A stretch of DNA of 64,000 nt, from assembly GCA_014529385.2 (NCBI GenBank), contig CM043952.1, forward strand, positions 70,298,299 to 70,362,298, read 5' to 3'. How positions within the stretch are numbered: position 1 is the first letter of the stretch; each line of letters starts with the position of its first letter. Positions 10,776-22,165 of this stretch are shown here, one piece after another. Made by a program: the position numbers and the translations under genes. The notes under the pieces are model-generated. The model was not told the DNA's origin. It did no database searches and saw only the letters and a program-made list of their open reading frames with translations. The DNA comes from Adiantum capillus-veneris. Lineage: Eukaryota; Streptophyta; Polypodiopsida; Polypodiales; Pteridaceae.

Positions 10776-11215
10776 TCAAAACTTAGTTACATTAATACAT
10801 GTCTCTTTCATTCCTTGAATTGCATCGATTTTTGCCCGACAAGGTCTTTTACCATATGGTTTGCACATATGTCCTACAATAAGAGCTTCATTCACACCAA
10901 ACATTGACTTATGCTCATACAAGGAAAGGTTCACTTTTTCTAACCTTGACAAGATATTATCATAATCATTCATACGATTTGTTGCATACTTGTAAAACAC
11001 CCTCAAGTCCAAAGCCGCATCTATATCACTTACATCACATCCTTTGATTGGCACATCATCTAGAAAGGGCATTGTAGTTTGAGAAATGATGTCATGTAGG
11101 ACTTTGTTCATACCATTCATCATGTGTGCAACTGAATTAGTTGCTCCTTGAGGTAAGGTGAACGTAATTTTTTGGCGAGCATTTTTTGACAAGCGCTTTT
11201 TGAAATCCAGTGAGC
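10776..11215 (-). pseudogene. Gypsy reverse transcriptase with FLDD box
   Basis: The 138-codon frame 11192-10776 contains ITFTLPQGATNS, then TMPFLDDVPIKG where most Gypsy elements have YxDD, then ILSRLEKVNLSLYEHKSMF and GHMCKPYGKRPCRAKIDAI. The spacing matches RT palm to thumb. FLDD with PIKG after it is a variant box that I associate with a particular Gypsy lineage, so it may be ancestral rather than a mutation. The fingers are cut off by the CT repeat at 11230. Confidence 0.85.
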
Positions 11216-11226
11216 ATATTCCAAAA

Positions 11227-11229
<3 letters not shown>

Positions 11230-11284
<55 letters not shown>
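11230..11284. repeat. (CT)n microsatellite
   Basis: A 55-base CT run abutting the truncated 5' side of the Gypsy RT remnant. Confidence 0.98.
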
Positions 11285-11286
<2 letters not shown>

Positions 11287-11508
11287 ATGTGTGTGTGCCT
11301 TGCCGATGGTTGTATGTGTGTTAAAAAAAAAAAGTAAAATGGTTCAACCATTCTACCACCCAGCTTGGTAGATGAGTTTAAGGTATTTCCATCCTGAATA
11401 ACCTGTCTTGAGTTCAGCTCTCCTCATTGGATAGATCTCCAAGATTGGGATAGGGATAGTTTCCTACAATGTTTGATCAATCTGTTTCTTCTTCATCATC
11501 ATCATCTG

Positions 11509-11510
<2 letters not shown>

Positions 11511-11582
<72 letters not shown>
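11511..11582. repeat. Compound (TC)20(AC)16 microsatellite
   Basis: A TC run (11511-11550) passes directly into an AC run (11551-11582). The same compound order occurs at 57944-58033. Confidence 0.98.
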
Positions 11583-11584
<2 letters not shown>

Positions 11585-13039
11585 CAACAAACACTCCTCG
11601 ATCAAACATTCATCATTTATAAATCTCTTTCTCTCTCTCTTGTCTCTTGCATGTGCACTCATACAAACACATAGTCTTCTCAAATGTTGTGATATATGTT
11701 GGGCAACAAGCTTAAACACCAACGTGAGAAGTGTCCTTCTATTTTGTAACACTTGTGTGCACTCATACACAATCACACTTGTATACAAACACAAAAAATA
11801 TACCCATAGTAGGGCACACACACTCTTTTCAAACATCATGATATACACCGTGCAACATGATTAGCCATCATCCGGGCAATAATACAAGCACAAAAAATGT
11901 TCACAACAAGCCAATTTCAACGATTAATACTCCATAAAAATCAAATTCTATTTTGAACAACATTTAAAGATTGTAATAACAAAACCACGTACTAATATTA
12001 AAAGGGTTTAAAGTACACAAATTAAAACAACAACTACAATAAGATAGATATGGACCAAAACAAAACATTACAAAATATGAATATGGTGTTAAGGGCTTAT
12101 TTCTCTAATATTAGCAAGGAAAGGTGAAATCTAGTTGTCCTCATTGCTAGTGTATTGTTGTCATTGTTGGCTTTGTTGTTGTTGTTGTTGGCTCCATTGC
12201 TTTGTCCTTGTGCAACAATGTATGTCATCCACACTTCTACCCAAGCCTCCACATGTCGTTTGAAGGTTGTACACTCCAAATTATGATTGCATTGCTGGCT
12301 AGAGCGGCAACTTGCTCGATATCCCCTTCGGTTGGATGTGCATTGATATCAAGGTCTTGCATGGCATTGAATATGATACATGTGGCCGTGCTGACTGCAC
12401 AGAGAGCATCTGTGTAGTTATGTGCACTCTGTCCAGTGCATACAGCATTCATAACATATACATTGTTGACAATGTAATTAGTGTGTACATTGTTGATGGG
12501 ATCAACACGGGGGGTGGTTGGACATGCTAATTGTGTTGTCCACAATTCTCTCGATGCTCCAAAATTTGTGGTGATGAGAGTCGCAATGAAGAGCCCACAT
12601 TGGGGTTGGGAGAGGAAAGTGTGTAGGTCTAAGTTATGGCTGAAAATGTGAGAGAAGCAAGTTCGGATGTGATCAAAAGCTGAACACTCTAGTAGTGTGT
12701 GGTACTCATACTCTCAAACTTGCAGTGAACATAATGTGCTGAGTTGATTTGACTCTTTTCCATTGCCCCAACGCCCTATCTCACATCGAAGGAAATGGGA
12801 GCTAAGCCGAATGGCTACGATAATGCATATTGCCGGATAGGCTCAAGCATGTAAGTGTGAGTACGGTTTCCTCTTTCAGCGAAGAACATGGTTTTGTAGT
12901 TGGGGGCAATATGGGTGGTGTAATGTATGAAGCGTGACCCACCGGATTTCTCCCAAGCTATAATACATTGGCGTTGTAGAACAGCTTTATTCACTAGGGA
13001 GTCAATTGAAGCATCATGTAGCAAGTGTAATTTTGAAAG
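11583..13039. other. Stretch without a supported gene
   Basis: Only short frames occur. The longest (minus, 12545-12237, 102 codons, starting with the valine/methionine-rich segment MWTTQLACPTTPRVD) has no recognised motif. A short GTT repeat lies at about 12176-12192. No RNA gene or element terminus was seen. Confidence 0.5.
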
Positions 13040-14906
13040 GGCTTTTCCCTTTACCAATGGGAAGATTATTTTTGGGATAAAATATCTACAAGATAATGTT
13101 GTACCACAAACATTTACTGCTTTGCATGCAATTGTCATGGTTGGGAGGACGAGTTGACAATACCAATGAAGAACAAGCAATCACTTGGGAAGGAGTTTTA
13201 TGTTGCGGACGAATCACTCTCTACAACGTTCATGGTGCTAGTCGAAGATGACACAGTCTCAAATTCAAGTGGCGTGGTTGCTCCCTTGGTGGATGTTCCC
13301 TACATAGACCTTACTAGTTCAAGCAAGGAACAACTCTTTGGAGAGCAAGCATTGCAAACCTCTATCGAGGTAAGGAGTACAAATAGTATTTTGTCATTTT
13401 TTAATGCAATGACAAAGCCCAACACCTTTACAAAGCTTCTTTCAAAATAGTGGAAACCTAACAAGTGTCGAAAATACCATAGGTGCACAATGGTAACTTG
13501 GTGTTTGAGTTTCCATTAGGAAAGGTTCATCCAATGGATTCTATGGAACATAAATATGATCCACACCATTGGACCAAACCGCAAACCTTGAACATCGCAT
13601 TTCTTGGAGTGTGTCGCAAAAGTCAGTGTGTAGGTGCTCTAAAGTGTTGAAAGGTGTCCCAAATTGATTAAGTTGGGGAAGTCAGACACAACGCATTTCA
13701 ATGGCAATATGCTAAAATACCTTGCACTGGCAAGTTTTGCGATGGACTTGGTGGCAAGCTTACTTGCCACTATTGCGGTCGACCACCCATTTATTTGTGT
13801 ACATGTGATTGCTTCGTATATTATGTCATGCCAAGGGATGAAAGCATGAGCAAATTGATGGCAAGGAACTCACCAATATGACATGAGAGATGGTTCGTCG
13901 AAAGGGCTCATCGATAAAACCAAAGAAATGGTTGCACGAGCTCTCAGTGTGGATAGACATGTAGACACAAGAAAGGTACAAATGTGTGTGGCAAAGAAAA
14001 TTGTGACAACAACTTTGATGCAAGAGGGGGGATCTAGCCATGTACTTGGTGAGCAAGAATTTCTAAATGTTGTTGAGCCAATGGGTCCTTTACTGAAGGA
14101 CAATTGGTGAACATGCTTACTTGTTTCTCTTGTTTATGCATGATATTTCAAAGTAATTTAACTCTGAAATACAAATTTTGAAGGTCCATGGTTGCAACAA
14201 GAAATGGGCCAACAAAGGAGAGCTTCGGTGTGGACTCCTTGCTGCGGCTAAAAAGAGATTGCACATATGATTTTTTTCACAAAAGCAGGTTTCCCGGGCA
14301 AGAGCAAAAGGGGGAGCAATGCTTTGTGTTCAAGATGTCTACAGTTGGTCCTGCATCTGGGTTGGATTTGGATAATCGAATGTGATGTACTAGACCTAGA
14401 GTTCTTCGGCACACTTGGTTTGATCACACTGACCAAGTGTCGGATTGGGTGACCATGGCATGCCACATTTATTATCCAAGGTTTTTTGGTAACATATTTA
14501 TGAAGTTTGGCATATCTTAAGAAACAACCAACAACAAGTTAACTAATGTGCATGTCTTATGTTGTAGCATGCAAGATCTCCTCACTATTGCAGCTTGTGA
14601 GATGAAAGAGGAAGACATGGAAGCACAAGTTTTTTTCTGGCAATGCATAAATGAAGTTATGGAGGGTCATGGATGTGAGAGAGAGGATTTCCATGGATTC
14701 ATGGCAGACGAAGCTCAAGCCAACTAGAATGTAGTTTGCACCATGTTCAATGGTCGTGAAGACAATGTTCTACAACATTGAGAGTGATCTTACCCTTTTC
14801 ATTGGAAACAAAGCATGGTGGCACACACCACAAAGTACATTGTCTCTTCATCTCAACAAACTCACAAAGACATGTGCGGAAAGTGGCATTTAGCCCCCTC
14901 ATTTAT
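13040..14906 (+). pseudogene. Transposase-like gene, copy 2 (interrupted)
   Basis: This stretch aligns segment by segment, across several frames, with the larger copy at 34.1-37.3 kb. An N-terminal part is at 13154-13450. The block around 13560-13600 has the pattern EHKYDPHHWTK, matching EQRHDCHLWT of the other copy. A cysteine-rich zinc-like part is at about 13740-13850. FKMSTVGPASGLDLDNRM (about 14329-14382) precedes a stop. LLTIAACEM with GFMADEAQAN (about 14580-14727) follows, then the FHW-type block near 14797. It has many stops and frameshifts. The similarity ends in the APSF segment at about 14900, exactly where a gag-only element starts, so that insertion or rearrangement cut the gene. 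Family discussion is under 34130-37316. Confidence 0.8.
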
Positions 14907-15129
14907 TGTGAATACCGTGAGCTATATAGGGGCATTTGTGTGTGTTTTGGGTGTGTTCCTCATTCCCCTTCTCCATCTTGTATGGTGATTGAGGAGCACA
15001 CGAATTGCTCAAGTGATGGCATGGTTTGATAAGATGGTTCCACATTGCAGGCTAGTGTTCATAAGTGAAGAAGATGTGGAAGATAGGATATCAGATGTGG
15101 ATCTATGCATGATTCAATGCAGCTAGTGA

Positions 15130-15620
15130 GACTATTAAAGATAGGTTAACGGTTGTGCCACTGTTGATGTGACTCATGGAAATCCAAAGCTTTGTTTGAG
15201 AGGTTGGAAGTTGTTGATCGATAGTCATGGAAGATGGTTCGAACGCGTTTTATCCAAGACTTGAAGAAGAGGATTTTGCGTATAGATTTGGATGCAAAAC
15301 TCCAAGGTATTGAGATAGGATGTATGTGAAGAATTTTGTGTGTATTTTGATAGGTTTGAAGCTATTTGGAGGCAGCTAGCTACTGCTACCTGGTTGCAAA
15401 TTGGAGAAGTTCTTGGCATGTTTACATCCAACGATTAGAGAGAAGGTGGAGTATGGAGATCCAAATAACTCTACTGATGCAAGTGGAAGTTGGAGCTAGG
15501 GCTCCTCAATCATGAAGATTATGCTCCCCTATCATGCAAAGAGAAGCCAAAGATAGCACAAGCGAGAGGAGTTGCAACAATTATAGCTAATCTATGGGTA
15601 AAACAAGATGCATATTTTTG
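15130..15620 (+). pseudogene. gag-like relic of retroelement copy A
   Basis: Translated across frameshifts, this region parallels the open gag frame at 39318-39878: a FDRFEAIWRQL segment corresponds to FVEKFEACWKQLE, and KWKLELGLLNHEDYA to KWKLELVLLKPIDYV. The pattern resembles retrotransposon gag helices, but the family is not one I can name. Stops and indels show it is dead. Confidence 0.6.
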
Positions 15621-15803
15621 AAAGTACCAACCTTATGTTTCTCATGCAATCATATGGGACGGTAGTGATAGTTTCTTCAATAAGGAAGCAAGCCTCAAAG
15701 AGACTTTAGATATGATTATGCACGAAGACTAGGGTGTAGCAGGTTCTAAAGGCTATAATGCAAAGCAGAATGTCAAGCTTGACATAGAGATGGTGGAGCT
15801 AGT

Positions 15804-16362
15804 TTAAAAAGAAGATGAAGCACACAAGGCAAGGTTCAAGATGTCAACAAATTGATGGTAAAAGAGTTGCAAGTAGAAGGTAGCAAGGGGGTTGGGCAAC
15901 CTTGCCCTATCGATCATCTTGAAGAGCCTCATCAATGTGCTCCAGAAGTGATGGTTGGTCGTGAAGAAGGAGCTCTGACACCATGCTTTGTAGAGATAGG
16001 TGGAGAAGCCCAAACGACATGAATTGGAGCGGAGGAAGCTGGGCTTATGCTGCTAGATTTGGATAATGTCAACCTACCAAAAAACAAGGTAGGGGCCAAC
16101 TTTGTATCTTGTTTAGCCAGTGATATGGCAATAGAAAAAGTGTTTGAAGAGCAGGTAAAAAAGATGTGTGTTCAAGATTTGGTAATTGAGAAATTGAACT
16201 TGCTTCCACTTGAGAGGTTGAGGATATAGTATCCAAGGTTATGGTGGTTAAGACTTGCATGTTGTCAAGTACAGAGTGTCTGTCATTTGAAGAACCAACT
16301 AGTTGAGGTGTGTATAGAAAGCAAATATGCTTGTTTATGTAAGAAGCAAAATTGAAAGACAA
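15804..16362 (+). pseudogene. Linker region after gag, degenerate
   Basis: One frame runs, with stops, through GREEGALTPCFVEIGGEAQ and then the open frame 16047-16229 (MLLDLDNVNLPKNKVGANF). It is charged and has no catalytic motif. Its place after gag suggests the remainder of the same polyprotein, but the copy at 39.3 kb does not match it clearly. It may be unrelated. Confidence 0.35.
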
Positions 16363-16400
16363 GGGTACTAAAGGTATATGTTATGTTATTGATGGACATG

Positions 16401-18479
16401 CTATTGACGGTTGTTTAACAAGCAGCTCTACACCGACTACAAAGCTTTCTTGAAGTAACATGCTAATATTGTGTACAAAGATGGCTTATGGATATAGATT
16501 GTTAAGGGGCCATGCTGTGAAAAGCTACAGGAGTGACTTATGTTTTGATTTACAGGTGCAACAAAAGGATAGAGTATGCATGTTTTACAGTGGGTGTCAA
16601 TGGTCAATGCCATCTACTTGATCAAGAGGTGGAATTCACATCACGCTTGGGTGAGATTATGGCATTTTGTTTGACCCTAGAGGATTGTGCAAATGATGAC
16701 TTTCACTCTCTGTGTCTCTATACTAGCTATGTAGCTACTATATTTCACTTTTTTCTTATGCAATCTCCTTCTTCAAAGGCCTAGGGTCCTATTGCATGCT
16801 CATGTCCACCCATCAATACTCCTTTAATATGCCATTGGCCCTCCTAAAGGAGACACCTTGACATACATGAGTAGTTTAGGCCTTGCTCTCCCTGGTCTTA
16901 CCATAGGGCTGACATTACTCTTCCCTTGGAGGAGATATTTTTTCCTCAAAAACAAAATTGGAAAATTTTTCTTAAAGACACTATTGTTCCACAGTGGCAC
17001 CTCCCTTGATTCCGACTGTCCCCTTGAACGACACCATATAAACAAGAATATGTGCAGCTTCATACAATTCAGTAGGAGGTTCAATGGAACCAACAAGATT
17101 CAGGAGGAGGTTCATACGATTCAGTAGGAGGTTCAATGGAACCAACAAGAATGTCTTGATCATCTACATTGTTGTCCCTTTGTAAGAATTTTTGGAAATG
17201 GCTTATATTCAACGAAGGATAAATGAGTTACCACAATTATGAGGTAACTATAAAAATGACCAATTTTTTGACTTTCTGGAGGTGTTAGAACACATAAGAA
17301 TACCCCTTCTTAACTTTTTTTGAAAGTGACTTGCCGACATGTCTCATCAGCATGGTTCTTATATATATCTTATCAATGAGCAACATTCAACATATCCATA
17401 TTATCATGGACAAAGTCCTTGACTTGCTGATGGTTAGCGGTCAGGGAAGTGACTCAGATGGGGAATGGAGAATCTTTGAGGGTGTTAGTTCTCAAAAAGT
17501 AGACCTAACCAAAAAAAAAACAATAAGTCAACAAGAAAATCACCAACTCCTAAATCAAAAAATTTGCATGTCCTATCTCACCACTCTCAATCATCATGCC
17601 ATTTCAATGACTAAACATACTCAAATAGCCACAAAACTTTAAGGGAAGCTATATTAGGTCTAAGGGGACAAGTCTACAAATTTTGGTAGCAATCTAACAA
17701 GGTACCAAAATCATGATCCATCATCTACTAGGTCATGAAAACTGCAATAGAACTATTCAAACAAGTTGCCCTAAGATCTACTAGCACTCTCCTATGGTCG
17801 AAATGTCAAAAAGCAATGATCTAAGCACCCAAAACTAAATATAAGGCTCGTAGACCTGCAATCACAAACCACGATAGAACTTGACATGCTTACACTTGAA
17901 TGAAAGAGCAAGGGACAAGCAGCACAATACAAATCTCAATTCAAAATACGATTACCTAATTATTGGAATCAAAAAAGGATTACCCAATCATGAGAAAAGT
18001 TGATTACAAGTTAGAGCTACTTGGTCGCTTGAGCGTAGGTACACAAAGTTCCTTTTGTTCTCCAAAAAAAAAAAGACTCTCTTTCATACTAAGGTTATTA
18101 TCTTTCATACTAAGGGCTTTCTAACTGTCCAATGGCTAAACTCAAAAAGGCCTTTACAAATATCATAAAAGAATTACAACTCATAGACTAGATTTTACAT
18201 TATGGAATCAAGATTTATAGATAGTATTGCTACACTAGCTCGAAAAAATAATAGAGTACAAATATATTAAAAACGTGGTGCCTGGCTAGGTGGGCATACG
18301 TGTGGTAAAATGGCTAAACACTCCTCCCTTGCTATCTCATGTCATCCCTTGACACGACCATGTGCAATCTGGTTGTTAGGGTTGTCTTCAAGTTTGTCTT
18401 TAATGTAGTCTTTAGCTTTGAAATTGCTTTGTAGTTGATGATACTCTCCCCTTCCTTAAGTGGTTCATATCTGATGTGT
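16401..18479. other. Stretch without a supported gene
   Basis: Short unrelated frames only. A partial duplication is seen at about 17070-17150: a segment with GAGGTTCA, CGATTCAGTAGGAGGTTCAA and TGGAACCAACAAGA occurs twice in tandem. Otherwise I see nothing here. Confidence 0.5.
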
Positions 18480-20860
18480 TCTGGTTGATACGTGAGTTAG
18501 GCTTCTATTGTTGAGTCAACTTTGCATTTTGTTGCGTGTTCTCCTTTTTGTTGCCACTTTTGGCAGTGACGATGGCTATTGGTGTTACCAACCTTTTTGA
18601 GAATTGAGCCTTTTTGGATAGTTGACTTTGTGATGAATCTTGCCCTCAGGTTCCATTGCAATGCTAGTCCTCTATAATATTTCACTAGCTTTAAAGCACT
18701 ATGTGTGCTTGTTGTTGATGGCTCTCTTGCTAAATTTGTCATTGCTTGTCAGTTGTTTTTGTATACCATTCTACAACTTGTCATTGTTTAATGGAGATTT
18801 GTTGTTGTCCTTGAAGATAAGATTTTCTCTTGACAAGCATAGTTGAGACCTGCAATTGTTGCTTTAATTCTTTGCCGATTGATATATGGGTAGCAATTTC
18901 CTTATGGCTAGTACCTGATATACAAGAAATATATACAAGAGGATAGTGATGAGTGTTTCTAGATTAGGGTCTAAAACCTGGATGATGAAAGGAGAAAAAC
19001 CCAATGGGAAAGATTTGCATTTTGTATACACTGTTATTGGAGTTGAGCAGTTAGACTTTAAGTACCTTTTCATGCAAGGTGAGTGCTTGGGAGAAACAAA
19101 GGAACAGTGTCTAATGCAAGTGTCAATTATGGGACACTCTGCATATAAAAAAAAAATTCAAACAAAATCATGCAGTGTGAAAGATGGAGTTGATGGGTGC
19201 TTCAAGGAACAAACACAGCACATGTGACATCAAAGGATGTCGCAATAGATTCACGTTTCCAAGAAGGGTTTTCAATGTAGAAGCTTCTCCACCCATGCCT
19301 CATTGTGCTCACTGCGTGAGTGTCTTTTGGACTCTTCATTCACTGCACTAGGCTTAAAATGCATAGCCTTCGACTCTTATGCTCACCTATACTTTCCAAC
19401 TTGAGCAGTACCTGAAATAGCTAGGACTCTTAGACCACAAAGAATATTACTTGAAGTTTTGGGACTAATGCCTTGCTCATTTAGTGACTTAGTTGCCTTA
19501 CTCTGACTCTTATGCCATGTATTTTCAATGGTAACTTGAACATACATGTTCAAGGCCAGAAACCCAATTCCATAGGTTCTTGAGATTTAGTGCCTCTTTC
19601 ATTGTTTTGGTCTTTGGATGCCACCATTTTGTCCAATAGGTTGACATACTTCTGCTTCTCTTGATTTGTTTGTCATATGTTGATACTGCTTTGTGAAACA
19701 GGTTCTACGATTGCAGTAGGGATTGATGGAGCCTTTGCTTTATCTCCCACGAGAAGCGATCATAGATGTTTGTGGGTTCTCTATGATTGAGTTTCCAATA
19801 GCAATTTTGGAGCCCACCTTGTTTTTTAGTTTTCGTGTGACTGTCTTTTGCATTTTCCCTTTTGGTATATGACTTGATGGACACTAGGCTTTGGTATCCA
19901 TATCTTATTATCACCGTTGTAAAAGCCTTATTTTTGTAGTAGAAGACGGGGTATACATTTGGCGGTTGTGTCACCCTCGATTGTGATTGGCTTTTGTTGT
20001 CTCTTGGTTGTGATTGCTTGCCTTTGGGTGGATCTTTGTGGCACATGACTAATCTTAGTTGTTCCATGTTGTGATTGGCTTTCATTGGCTCTTGGTTGTG
20101 ATTGTTTGCCTTTGGGTGGAGCCTTGTGGTACATGACTAATTTTAGTTGTTCCACGTTGAGCTACTACTTTTGGTAACCATATTTGAGAGTTACCTTCAT
20201 AAAATCCTTGTGCTTTGAGCAACTTGACTGGAATTATATGTTGCTTCACATGTCTTTGTTGGGTAGCTTGGTAGAAATCAGACTTTGGTACCCATACTTG
20301 TCACATTTCTTGTTTCTTTGAAGGTCTTTTCTTTTGCCTTTTGTGGTTGTTCTTTTGTCTGATTGAGGTGTTTTTTTTTTTGTTGATAGCTTGGCTTTCT
20401 CTTTGTAGAAATCTTTTCTTGAGGTGACTAGGTCCAAGCTATTACCTTAGGCTTTTTGGCCCAAACATTAGTGTTTCCTTGAAAGTAGCCTTGAGCGGTG
20501 ATTGACTCATTTGATGTTACCCACCATATTACCTTTGGTTGTTGAGGTTAAACTTGGGATTGGTGTATCCAGATTGGATTTTTAATTTTAATGTGCTCTT
20601 TGGATACTAACACTTGGTTGATTACTTTCGGCTTTTTTTGGAGGCTTTGTTGTGATGGAAACTTTCGTTGATAAACTTTTTGCTTAGATTTCATTGCATT
20701 GTCGATGGTTCGGCTTTTGATGTAGAGGTTGTGTAAAAAGTTTGATGAAGACTCGTTCAAGGTAAAGTTGACTCATGAGGTTAATCTTCTTTAGTGTTTG
20801 CTTTAGCTTTACCTTTTTCTATCATGGTTGGTTGTTTCTTTTTTTCATGAATTTCAGATG
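18480..20860 (-). pseudogene. Degenerate repetitive gag-like frame, minus strand
   Basis: Across shifting minus-strand frames a motif recurs: GYFQGNTNVWAKKP (about 20490), GFYEGNSQIWLPK (about 20180) and further decayed forms near 20290 and 19890, roughly G-aromatic-x-x-G-N-x-x-hydrophobic-W-x-P-K. Near 18560 the frame 18742-18497 has CQKWQQKGEHATKC. The spacing is close to a CCHC zinc knuckle, with Trp in place of the second Cys and His one residue late. A hydrophilic repeat region followed by a knuckle would fit a retrotransposon gag. No protease or RT is seen. This could be another repetitive protein, so the call is tentative. Confidence 0.4.
19983..20158. repeat. Tandem duplication, 88-bp unit x2
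   Basis: GTGATTGGCTTT starts both units (19983 and 20071). The copies differ at roughly ten positions. 88 is not a multiple of three, so the duplication shifts the frame and must postdate, or have broken, any coding role of the surrounding minus-strand frame. Confidence 0.9.
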
Positions 20861-20872
20861 CTTCTAGGACTA

Positions 20873-20899
20873 TTACTGTTGTTGTTGTTGTTGTTGTTG
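20873..20899. repeat. (GTT)n microsatellite
   Basis: About nine GTT triplets in a row. Confidence 0.95.
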
Positions 20900-20966
20900 A
20901 AGCTTTTTGTTGTCGTCGAAAGAAGATGTTCATCTAGCTTTTTGTCAGGACCAGAATCTCTTTGAC

Positions 20967-21165
20967 GTTGGTGCAGCCAAAGCTAGGCGGTCCTGTGAAG
21001 CGGACAAGGTAGTGCTATGGGTGCCTACAGATGTAGGCCAGCGGGCTCAAGTAGGTAGGAAGGACATGGGCAGACATGTGTTTGCAGGTATGCGTGCATA
21101 ATGGGGTTGTACAAGCTAAGGTACCCTGCTATGACACCCATCAAAAGTGACAGGTCAAAAGTTTT
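20967..21165 (+). repeat. Dispersed repeat, copy A
   Basis: About 200 bp matching 41331-41530 in the same orientation at roughly three-quarters identity by eye. Shared landmarks are TGGTGCAGCCAAAG at the start, GCATAATGGGGTTGTACA in the middle and ATAGGTCAAA or ACAGGTCAAA at the end. Copy B lies downstream of the gag-only element, so this may be the 3' end of the same family, separated here from its gag by later insertions. Confidence 0.8.
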
Positions 21166-21890
21166 TTAAGTGTTGAAATTAAGTAGCAAGATGTGGTCCT
21201 TCAAGTGCTCTCTAAGCTCCTCTAGACGGCTCATCAATCGGGGTTGTGGGAACCAAGATGCGCCCAATTGAAGTTGGAAGCAGTTGCAAGCGGGGTGGTA
21301 TCAAATGACTTTCTCCCCATTTTGGGTGCTTCGTTTGCGGTCTTGAGAACGTCAAAATGTGGTGCAGCTCTTGGGACTCAAAGTTGGGAAGGTGGACATT
21401 AGCCCAAGCCTTACAACATGTCCAAACGATTCAGGAGCTCGGAGCTATGAGCTTCTCAAGTGGTAGGAAAAAGAGGCTTTTTTGTATGCTTTTCAAACCC
21501 CAGGGGGCGCATGGAGTGTGGATGGGCCACATGGCGGAAAAAAAATCCCACATGGGGAAGTCGAAGAAAGGAGCTCGAGGTATATATATAATATCAAGAC
21601 ATTACATTTGGTGTATCAAGGGAGAGAAGGAAGGAGGCTATGGTGCTCTCACCTCCCCCCTCACACATGGCGCAGCTGGTGCTAATCGTGGCCTTTGGTG
21701 GCAGGTCTAGGCAGTTTTGGTGACGGTGGCTGCCGCATAATGGTAATCGGTGGTACTATGTATGCACGGTGGCGCTGATGATGTGGTAGGTGGCAACCCA
21801 CAAGGGGTGTTCACACGGGGGTCCTATGGGACCAAATAGATTCTAATGTAAATTTTTTGTTTAGAATGCTTATTTGGCAGTCTTGTAAGG
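21166..21890. other. Non-coding stretch with one unrecognised frame
   Basis: The plus-strand frame 21357-21710 (117 codons, starting MWCSSWDSKLGRWTLAQALQ) is rich in Gly, Lys and His and matches nothing I know. The rest is unremarkable. Confidence 0.3.
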
Positions 21891-21895
21891 TTCTA

Positions 21896-22165
21896 AATTG
21901 AAAATCAAGGTCGTTTTCATGTTCTAGTAGGTCAGACGGACATTTTTTTTTCATTTTGGAAAAATCTGCTTTTTGGACGCTTTTCACACTACTTTTTAGT
22001 TTTCAAGATTTTTAGTGTCTTTTATTGAAAAGCAAGTCCGCTTTCTTGTTCCGATGGGCAAGGGGAACTTGTGGTTTAATTTTGAGAATTTTTTCTTTTT
22101 TTGCTTTTTACGCTATTTTTAGCTTTTCGTGCTTTTCAACGTTTTTTGAAAAGCAATATGCCTTT
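21896..22165. repeat. Imperfect tandem repeat, about 125-bp unit
   Basis: TTGAAAA(T/G)CAAG starts at about 21897 and 22025, and a partial third start (TTGAAAAGCAA) is near 22145. Each unit then has a T-rich part and a CGCT(T/A)TT...TTTTTAG(T/C)TTT block. The units are strongly diverged, so this is an old repeat. Confidence 0.55.

Larger units (their letters stand above)
8655..11215 (-). mobile_element. Decayed Ty3/Gypsy pol remnant, minus strand
   Basis: Read on the minus strand the order is RT (11215-10776), RNase H (10775-10085), integrase zinc module (10076-9705), integrase core (9680-9375) and a C-terminal linker and tail (9340-8655). This is the Gypsy order. No LTRs, gag or protease were found; the 5' side is lost at a CT microsatellite (11230-11284). 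Many stops and frameshifts show long inactivity. The RT and integrase motifs resemble a Gypsy lineage I associate with seed-free plants and fungi more than the usual flowering-plant chromoviruses. Confidence 0.88.
14907..16400 (+). mobile_element. Gag-only retroelement, copy A (partial)
   Basis: Similarity to 38979-39878 starts at TGTGAATACC in both places, suggesting a true element terminus. A shared CT-rich block follows (CATTCCCC then CTCTCCATCTT in copy B; close variant here at about 14958-14980), then a shared GAGGAGCAC. Downstream is a decayed gag. No protease, RT or integrase motif is seen. The right border is uncertain. Confidence 0.6.
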
